Positions 58,391 to 64,000 of a stretch of 64,000 nucleotides of DNA are shown here, piece after piece. The DNA is from Planococcus sp. CP5-4_YE (GTDB taxonomy: Bacteria; Bacillota; Bacilli; Bacillales_A; Planococcaceae), in the NCBI RefSeq assembly GCF_019042655.1, contig NZ_JAHPZO010000001.1:310001-374000 (forward strand), read 5' to 3'. The position numbers and the translations under genes were made by a program. Under the pieces are notes generated by a model. It had not been told where the DNA came from. It saw nothing but the letters and a program-made list of their open reading frames with translations, and made no database searches. The number at the start of each line of letters is the position of its first letter. Position 1 is the stretch's first letter.

Positions 58391-59605
58391 ATGAAAGCGA
58401 CAGGAATCGTTGTTGAATATAACCCTTTTCATAATGGACATTTGCATCACGCGGCGAAAGCAAAAGAACTGTCAGGCGCTGACGTAGTCATAGCTGTCAT
58501 GAGCGGCCAATTCCTCCAGCGCGGCGAGCCGGCGTTTGCCGACAAGTGGACACGTACAGAAATGGCGCTGGCGGCAGGCGTTGATGTAGTGATTGAACTG
58601 CCCTATGCTTTTGCCACGGCCCAGGCTTCTGAATTTGCGCTTGGCGCTATCGCATTGCTTGACGCTGCTGGATGCTCTTCTTTTTGCTTCGGCAGCGAAC
58701 AAGGCGACATCGAACCGTTCCTTAGCACCCTGGAACTATTGAACACAGAAAGAGAACAATACGAAAAAATCATTCATGAACGCATACAGACAGGAATCAG
58801 CTACCCGAAAGCGCTGAACGATGCTTACCTCGCCTTGACAAAAGGCGACTCCGGTTACGCCGACTTGACCAAACCGAACAATATTCTCGGCTATCATTAT
58901 ATCGAAGCGGCGCGCACGCTCAACAGCACCATGGCACCGCTGACGATTCAACGCATCGGCGCGGGCTATCATGACCTGCTAGAGCCAGGTGTTGCGATCG
59001 CCAGTGCGACCGGCATCCGCAATGCTTTTTTTGAAGGCGAAGAGCTTGGGGAGCTAGTGCCTTATCTTCCCCCGAGCAGCATTCGTTTGCTCGAGCGTGT
59101 CCATGCGGAACAAGAAGGCTTCGTCGATTGGCAACGTTTTTATCCCTTGCTGCGTTTCACGATTTTGCGTGAAGGCCCCAAAGCGCTTGCCCGTTTTGCC
59201 GAAGTGACAGAAGGGATCGAAAACTTGATCCATGAGTCGGCCAAGCGCTCGGAGACTTTCGATTTATTCATCAATCGGGTGAAAAGCAAACGCTTTACCC
59301 GCACGCGCATACAGCGCATGCTGACCCATATCTTCACAGGTTATACGCAACAGGAAGCGCAAGCTGTAAAACACCCTGAATACATGCGCTTGCTCGGCAT
59401 GACACATAATGGCAGGCGTTATTTAAACGAACGAAAAAAAGCCATCCCACTTCCTGTTATCAGCCGCGCTGCGGATTTGACAGGACATATGGGACAGCTC
59501 GACATCCGCGCTTCAACACTTTACCTTCAAGCGCTTGGCGCACAATCATTAAAAAAAGAGTATACAACGCCGCCAATTTACTGCGGTGAAAGTTCCGATA
59601 AATAA
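58391..59605 (+). CDS. tmcAL: tRNA(Met) cytidine acetate ligase TmcAL (YlbM)
   Basis: Makes N4-acetylcytidine at the wobble base of elongator tRNA-Met from acetate and ATP. The 404-residue protein has the nucleotidyltransferase start GIVVEYNPFHNGHLHHA, with the HxGH-like motif, then MSGQFLQRGEPAFADKW, and SYPKALNDAYLAL. AGAAGGTG precedes the ATG. It is convergent with ylbL and overlaps its end by 28 bases, so the two mRNAs are complementary over their 3' ends and no terminator separates them. Confidence 0.94.
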   Translation: MKATGIVVEYNPFHNGHLHHAAKAKELSGADVVIAVMSGQFLQRGEPAFADKWTRTEMALAAGVDVVIELPYAFATAQASEFALGAIALLDAAGCSSFCFGSEQGDIEPFLSTLELLNTEREQYEKIIHERIQTGISYPKALNDAYLALTKGDSGYADLTKPNNILGYHYIEAARTLNSTMAPLTIQRIGAGYHDLLEPGVAIASATGIRNAFFEGEELGELVPYLPPSSIRLLERVHAEQEGFVDWQRFYPLLRFTILREGPKALARFAEVTEGIENLIHESAKRSETFDLFINRVKSKRFTRTRIQRMLTHIFTGYTQQEAQAVKHPEYMRLLGMTHNGRRYLNERKKAIPLPVISRAADLTGHMGQLDIRASTLYLQALGAQSLKKEYTTPPIYCGESSDK

Positions 59606-60603
59606 TCAAGAGCTGCATCAATGTCGGCAACAGGGACAATATCCATCTCGGTTCCGATTTCTTCTGCCGTTTCGACCGCGACATCAAAGTTACTCGGCCT
59701 TTCGGATTTATCGTGGTGATCTGGTGCGAAGAAAACATCGATGCCGGCACGGTCTGCCGCGATAACTTTTTGGTCGATCCCGCCGATTGGCCCGACCGTT
59801 CCGTCGCTTTCCATGGTTCCTGTTCCCGCAATGTCATACCCATGGGTAATATCTTCATCCAGCAATTGGTTCAAGATTTCCAAGGTAAACATCAATCCGG
59901 CGGACGGTCCGCCGATGGTGTCGGAATCGATCGAAACATCGGGTGTCGTTTCGATTTCTTTGTCTTCTACAAATGAAATGCCGATGCCTGCGCGTTCAGG
60001 CTCTGTCGGCAACGGGGCTAGTGTGACTGTTTGCTTAATCGTGCGGTTATCCCGCTCGATCACCAATTCCACTTTATCTCCCACCTTTTTGGTGCCCAAA
60101 TACTCAAGGAAATCTTCCATCGAATCATAAGCTTGATCATCTATTTCCAACAAACGGTCGCCTGGCGACAATAAACCGGCAGCCGCCCCGTCTTCCAGCA
60201 CGTTTAAGATGAATACCCCATTGCTAGACACTTCATATGGCTTGCCAGCTTCTTCGAAGGCTACTTGTAACGCATTGACCTGGGAGTCGGACATCAGCTT
60301 CAACTGCCTGACATTGTACTCTTCGTCACTTTCATGGGGGCTTCTCACTTGTTCTGGGTCAAGCACTTTATAGCCTTCTTGAAATTGAGCCATGATGTAC
60401 AAAGCTGGAGTCGCATTGAACATCGTCACAGTCATCAAACTGAGCGTACCTTCGTCGCCTTCATCCCGTCCTTCGACCTCTACTAACGGCGATAGTTCGT
60501 ATGCGTCGCCCGGTCGTGAAATGTAAGCATCCAACCGGTAGGAGCTGACAAACACGACGAGCGCCATCACCAGCACAAAAAACCATAGTTTTTTACTTTT
60601 CAT
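59578..60603 (-). CDS. ylbL: PDZ-domain Lon-like serine protease YlbL (SepM type)
   Basis: A 341-residue membrane-anchored protease: one N-terminal helix (WFFVLVMALVVFVSSY), a PDZ domain at about residues 125-200 (GVFILNVLEDGAAAGLLSPGD) and a Lon-type S16 domain with catalytic serine in GGPSAGLMFTLEIL and lysine in GGIDQKVIAADRAG. In B. subtilis YlbL helps degrade the division inhibitor YneA; SepM in streptococci trims a pheromone. In B. subtilis ylbJ and ylbK lie between coaD and ylbL; neither is present here. Confidence 0.93.
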   Translation of the reverse strand: MKSKKLWFFVLVMALVVFVSSYRLDAYISRPGDAYELSPLVEVEGRDEGDEGTLSLMTVTMFNATPALYIMAQFQEGYKVLDPEQVRSPHESDEEYNVRQLKLMSDSQVNALQVAFEEAGKPYEVSSNGVFILNVLEDGAAAGLLSPGDRLLEIDDQAYDSMEDFLEYLGTKKVGDKVELVIERDNRTIKQTVTLAPLPTEPERAGIGISFVEDKEIETTPDVSIDSDTIGGPSAGLMFTLEILNQLLDEDITHGYDIAGTGTMESDGTVGPIGGIDQKVIAADRAGIDVFFAPDHHDKSERPSNFDVAVETAEEIGTEMDIVPVADIDAALDYLSELSPQ

Positions 60604-60635
60604 CGGATATCCTCTCCTTTTCGTTCACACCACAA

Positions 60636-60658
60636 CAAAAAGCCACGTGTCACGTGAC

Positions 60659-60661
<3 letters not shown>
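60636..60661 (-). terminator. Terminator of rsmD-coaD
   Basis: AGTCAC and GTGGCT pair around GTGACAC, followed by TTTT on the minus strand, overlapping the coaD stop codon. Confidence 0.75.
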
Positions 60662-61706
<1,045 letters not shown>

Positions 61707-61789
61707 ACTATCGCCTCTTACTTTATCATTTTAGTACTGCAAGTGCCGCCCTTAATGTTAGAATGGATTCTGGAAAGGACGTGTTTTAA

Positions 61790-62170
61790 ATGATACAACG
61801 TTTTATCGAGCTCGGAGAAGGGTACGGCGATATATATGAACTTCGCCAAATAATGGAGAGCAATAAAGAACGGTTTATGCATGGATTCGTTTTCGTTTCA
61901 AAAACGAAAGACGGCGAGCCCGTCGTTTCTGTTGCCGCTGCCTTCCAACCAGCACAAGAAGGCAATTTCATGCCGATCTATTTATGCCGAGAAGGCATTC
62001 CAGACGGATCGAAGCGACTGGCAGTATTCGAAGAGGCCGTTACACTGATGGGCCATGAGCCGATTCGTATGGACGTCAAGCATTCTTCGCAATACGCAGA
62101 CACCAAACTTTATTTCGGACACCTTATCGCCATTCTCAGGCTCAACCATTATATTCCGCCGATGCAATGA
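61790..62170 (+). CDS. Conserved hypothetical protein, 126 residues
   Basis: A 126-residue soluble protein I cannot name with confidence. It begins MIQRFIELGEGYGDIYEL and continues HGFVFVSKTKDGEPVVSVAA; the C-terminus is YADTKLYFGHLIAILRLNHYI. It is of ordinary composition with no membrane segment or cysteine pair beyond one Cys near residue 66. It sits alone on the plus strand between divergent rsmD and convergent ylbG, whose stop begins one base after its own. GGAAAGGAC precedes the ATG. Codon use is like the neighbours, so it is a real gene, probably a DUF found in Bacillales. Confidence 0.8.
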   Translation: MIQRFIELGEGYGDIYELRQIMESNKERFMHGFVFVSKTKDGEPVVSVAAAFQPAQEGNFMPIYLCREGIPDGSKRLAVFEEAVTLMGHEPIRMDVKHSSQYADTKLYFGHLIAILRLNHYIPPMQ

Positions 62171-62443
62171 TCACAAGCCGATTTTATAATCGTATTCTTT
62201 CGCTTTATCGGGCTTGGCATTTTCATATTCCGTCTTAAGAAAAGGACGCTGGGATTCCAACACTTTCTTAACATACGGCAGTTTAGACAGTCTTTCTTTT
62301 GTGGCTTCAATTTTGTCCTGGTCCATATAGACGACGACATATTTCAATTTACGGGAAATAAAATGGACATGTCCATACTTCCGTAACGATTTTGCTTGTT
62401 TGAGCTGATGCACATAGACAATCAGACCTTGGCGATCATGCAT
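62171..62443 (-). CDS. ylbG: DUF2129 family protein YlbG
   Basis: A 90-residue protein of the UPF0298/DUF2129 family. Typical blocks: [57 protein letters not shown]. Function is unknown. AGAGGG lies just before the ATG. In B. subtilis it directly follows ylbF; here a phosphodiesterase gene on the plus strand lies between them. Confidence 0.92.
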   Translation of the reverse strand: MHDRQGLIVYVHQLKQAKSLRKYGHVHFISRKLKYVVVYMDQDKIEATKERLSKLPYVKKVLESQRPFLKTEYENAKPDKAKEYDYKIGL

Positions 62444-62507
62444 ATCTATCCCTCTTTTCTAAACTCTAGAATACCATAGGTCTAAAAAAAGCCGCAACCG
62501 AATAAAC

Positions 62508-62536
62508 TGACAGCAAGTGAAGCCTTCCGCTATAAT
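62508..62536 (+). promoter_or_regulatory. Candidate promoter of the phosphodiesterase gene
   Basis: TGACAG at 62508-62513 and TATAAT at 62531-62536 with a 17-base spacer, 33 bases before the start codon. Confidence 0.72.
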
Positions 62537-62569
62537 GTGGATACTACCAAAACAGGAGGTTATACATAT

Positions 62570-63484
62570 ATGGGTAAGAAAACGAAAATCGGCCTGGCCG
62601 CAGCAGCTGTTGGCGCAGCAGCGTGGGCCGGCTCAAAAGCATTTACAGAACCACAGAAACGCCCGCAAAAAGCCGTTCTCGATTATCAGCAACCGATCGT
62701 CCTCGCTCATCGCGGCGGCAGCTCGCTCGCACCGGAGCATACGATGGCGGCCTTTGACCGCGCCGCAGAACTCGGCGTACACGGGTTTGAAATCGATATT
62801 CGCATGACCAACGATGAAGAAATATTAGTTTTCCACGATGAGTTTGTCGACCGCACTTCCGGCTCAGCCGGCCGTGTAGCCGAAATGACACTCGAAGAAT
62901 TGCGTGCGCTTGATCTCGGTTATCATTTCGTTGATGACAAAGGTGAAAATTCCTACCGCGGCAAAGGCGAAAAAGCCGTTTTGCTTCGTGAACTGCTGGA
63001 AAAATTCCCGCAGATGTACATCAATATCGACATCAAAGACGCACCTGATACGTACGAAGGCAGTTTAGTGCCTTCGAAACTGTGGCGCTTGATCGAATCC
63101 CTCGGTGCGGAAGACCGTGTCGTCGTCACCAGCTTTTACGATGAACAAATTGACCGCTTCAATTTATATGCCCAAAACCGTGTCGCTTTAGGCGCAGGGG
63201 AAAACGAAGTGCGCAAGGCTTTCACTTCTTTCAATAGCCAATTTGGGCATCTTTATACACCGCGTGCCGATGTTGTACAGATCCCCGTGAAGCATTCAGT
63301 GTTCCGCCTCGATTCTGCGCGATTCATCGCCTTTTTGGACCGCTTGAATATACCGGTTCATTACTGGGTTATCGATGACAAAGAGTCTATGGAAAAATTA
63401 ATTGATGCTGGTGCGAAAGGCATCATCACTGACCGGCCTGATATCGCTATCGAAATGATTTCGGCAGTAGAAGAACAACGCTAA
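62570..63484 (+). CDS. Glycerophosphodiester phosphodiesterase family protein
   Basis: A 304-residue GDPD-fold protein that would hydrolyse glycerophosphodiesters to glycerol-3-phosphate and an alcohol. Catalytic elements: LAHRGGSSLAPEHTMAAF, the metal-binding FEIDIRMTNDEEILVFHDE, IDIKD, and WVIDDKESMEKLIDAGAKGIITDRPD. An N-terminal hydrophobic segment (KIGLAAAAVGAAAWAG) suggests a membrane anchor or signal, so it may act outside. The ATG at 62570 follows AGGAGG; an upstream in-frame ATG lies in the promoter. It interrupts the ylbF-ylbG pair. Confidence 0.92.
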   Translation: MGKKTKIGLAAAAVGAAAWAGSKAFTEPQKRPQKAVLDYQQPIVLAHRGGSSLAPEHTMAAFDRAAELGVHGFEIDIRMTNDEEILVFHDEFVDRTSGSAGRVAEMTLEELRALDLGYHFVDDKGENSYRGKGEKAVLLRELLEKFPQMYINIDIKDAPDTYEGSLVPSKLWRLIESLGAEDRVVVTSFYDEQIDRFNLYAQNRVALGAGENEVRKAFTSFNSQFGHLYTPRADVVQIPVKHSVFRLDSARFIAFLDRLNIPVHYWVIDDKESMEKLIDAGAKGIITDRPDIAIEMISAVEEQR

Positions 63485-63522
63485 TAAAAAAAGTGCAACC
63501 CCTTGAGGTTGCACTTTTTTTA
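63485..63522. terminator. Bidirectional terminator between phosphodiesterase gene and ylbF
   Basis: AAAAAAAGTGCAACC pairs with GGTTGCACTTTTTTT around CCTTGA. It lies between two convergent stops and has T-runs in both directions. Confidence 0.95.
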
Positions 63523-63969
63523 TTATGCGGAGCAAGAACAGCCGCCGCCTGTGCCGCAGCCGCTTCCGCACGAGGAATCCGATGAAAAGAACGGATTGCT
63601 CGAAGGAATCTTGACCGCTTCGGACACCGAACGGCCAAGGATGAAGCTAACTTGGTCCATCAAGTCCTGCAGTTCATTTTCCGCAAGACGCAGCTCCGCA
63701 ACCTTTTCATTGAGGTCCAACCGGCGTTTGTCGACTCGGATCTGCTTCATCACCCGTTTGTAATCGGGATGGTATTTGCCGAAGCGCTGCACTTCCTCGT
63801 ACAGCTCCTTCAGCCTTGCGAAGTCATGGATCTCCCTCGCCAATAGTTTATCGTTATAGACAGAGTCATAGGCATCGCGGTATGTCGCAGCCTGCTCTGA
63901 TTTCAGTATCATTTCACTCAGCTCGTCCGCAGAGTCAGTTATACCGACCCATTCGTAGGTCATGATCAC
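63523..63969 (-). CDS. ylbF: YlbF/RicF, RNase Y-associated regulator
   Basis: A 148-residue helical protein of the YlbF/YmcA family. In B. subtilis RicF (YlbF), RicA (YmcA) and RicT (YaaT) form a complex that carries iron-sulfur clusters and steers RNase Y processing, competence, biofilm and sporulation. The start is a GTG at 63969, eight bases after AGGAGG. The C-terminal 20 residues are rich in Ser, Gly and Cys, with five cysteines (SSCGSGCGTGGGCSCSA), candidates for cluster ligands. It is kept although sporulation genes from this region are missing. Confidence 0.93.
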   Translation of the reverse strand: MIMTYEWVGITDSADELSEMILKSEQAATYRDAYDSVYNDKLLAREIHDFARLKELYEEVQRFGKYHPDYKRVMKQIRVDKRRLDLNEKVAELRLAENELQDLMDQVSFILGRSVSEAVKIPSSNPFFSSDSSCGSGCGTGGGCSCSA

Positions 63970-64000
63970 TTTGCATTCCTCCTCTACGCTTTCATCATAG

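Overview
The window is chromosomal core DNA of a low-to-intermediate-GC Firmicute. Gene order follows the Bacillus subtilis yloV-to-ylbF interval almost gene for gene, but every sporulation gene known from that interval is missing (spoVM, spoIIGA-sigE-sigG, spoVD, spoVE, ylbJ). The division/cell-wall cluster has the compact order known from Staphylococcus. Together with bacillithiol synthesis (bshC) and the protein sequences, this suggests a non-sporulating Planococcaceae member such as Planococcus or Planomicrobium. The genus is an inference; I could not run a search.

Nearly all genes lie on the minus strand, so transcription runs from high to low coordinates. (1) 1-13.7 kb: start of yloV, yloU, rpmB (plus strand), and a long housekeeping operon remA-gmk-rpoZ-coaBC-priA-def-fmt-rsmB-prpC-prkC-rsgA-rpe-thiN covering translation, replication restart, cofactor synthesis and the PASTA kinase/phosphatase pair. 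(2) 13.8-19 kb: rqcH (ribosome rescue) on the plus strand, then a variable patch with an amino-acid ABC transporter lacking its ATPase, a VOC protein and D-serine ammonia-lyase. (3) 19-30.7 kb: the complete pyrimidine operon pyrR-uraA-pyrB-pyrC-carA-carB-pyrK-pyrD-pyrF-pyrE with two PyrR-type attenuators. (4) 30.7-38.3 kb: rluD-type synthase, lspA, T-box-controlled ileS, divIVA, ylmH, ylmG, sepF, ylmE. (5) 38.4-50.2 kb: division and cell-wall cluster mraZ-rsmH-ftsL-pbpB-mraY-murD-divIB-ylxW-ylxX-sbp-ftsA-ftsZ. (6) 50.3-57.4 kb: bshC, a DUF3397 membrane protein, a PanE-like protein with altered active site, a biotin-dependent acyl-CoA carboxylase operon, and a crotonase-fold protein resembling acylmalonyl-CoA decarboxylases. 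(7) 57.5-64 kb: rpmF-yceD, tmcAL, ylbL, coaD-rsmD, ylbG, a phosphodiesterase, ylbF and one unknown gene.

Many neighbouring genes overlap by 1, 4 or 8 bases (ATGA, GTGA, TGATG junctions), pointing to translational coupling. Where the longest reading frame ran into the upstream gene, I chose the start with a Shine-Dalgarno sequence at normal distance, including several GTG and TTG starts.

I found no mobile element, prophage, CRISPR array, rRNA or tRNA gene. There is no obviously novel multi-gene system. The items most worth a second look are the PanE-like protein with four active-site substitutions, the crotonase-fold protein beside the acyl-CoA carboxylase, the double-terminator pyrR leader, the three-repeat mraZ operator, and a set of alternating inverted repeats behind ftsZ.
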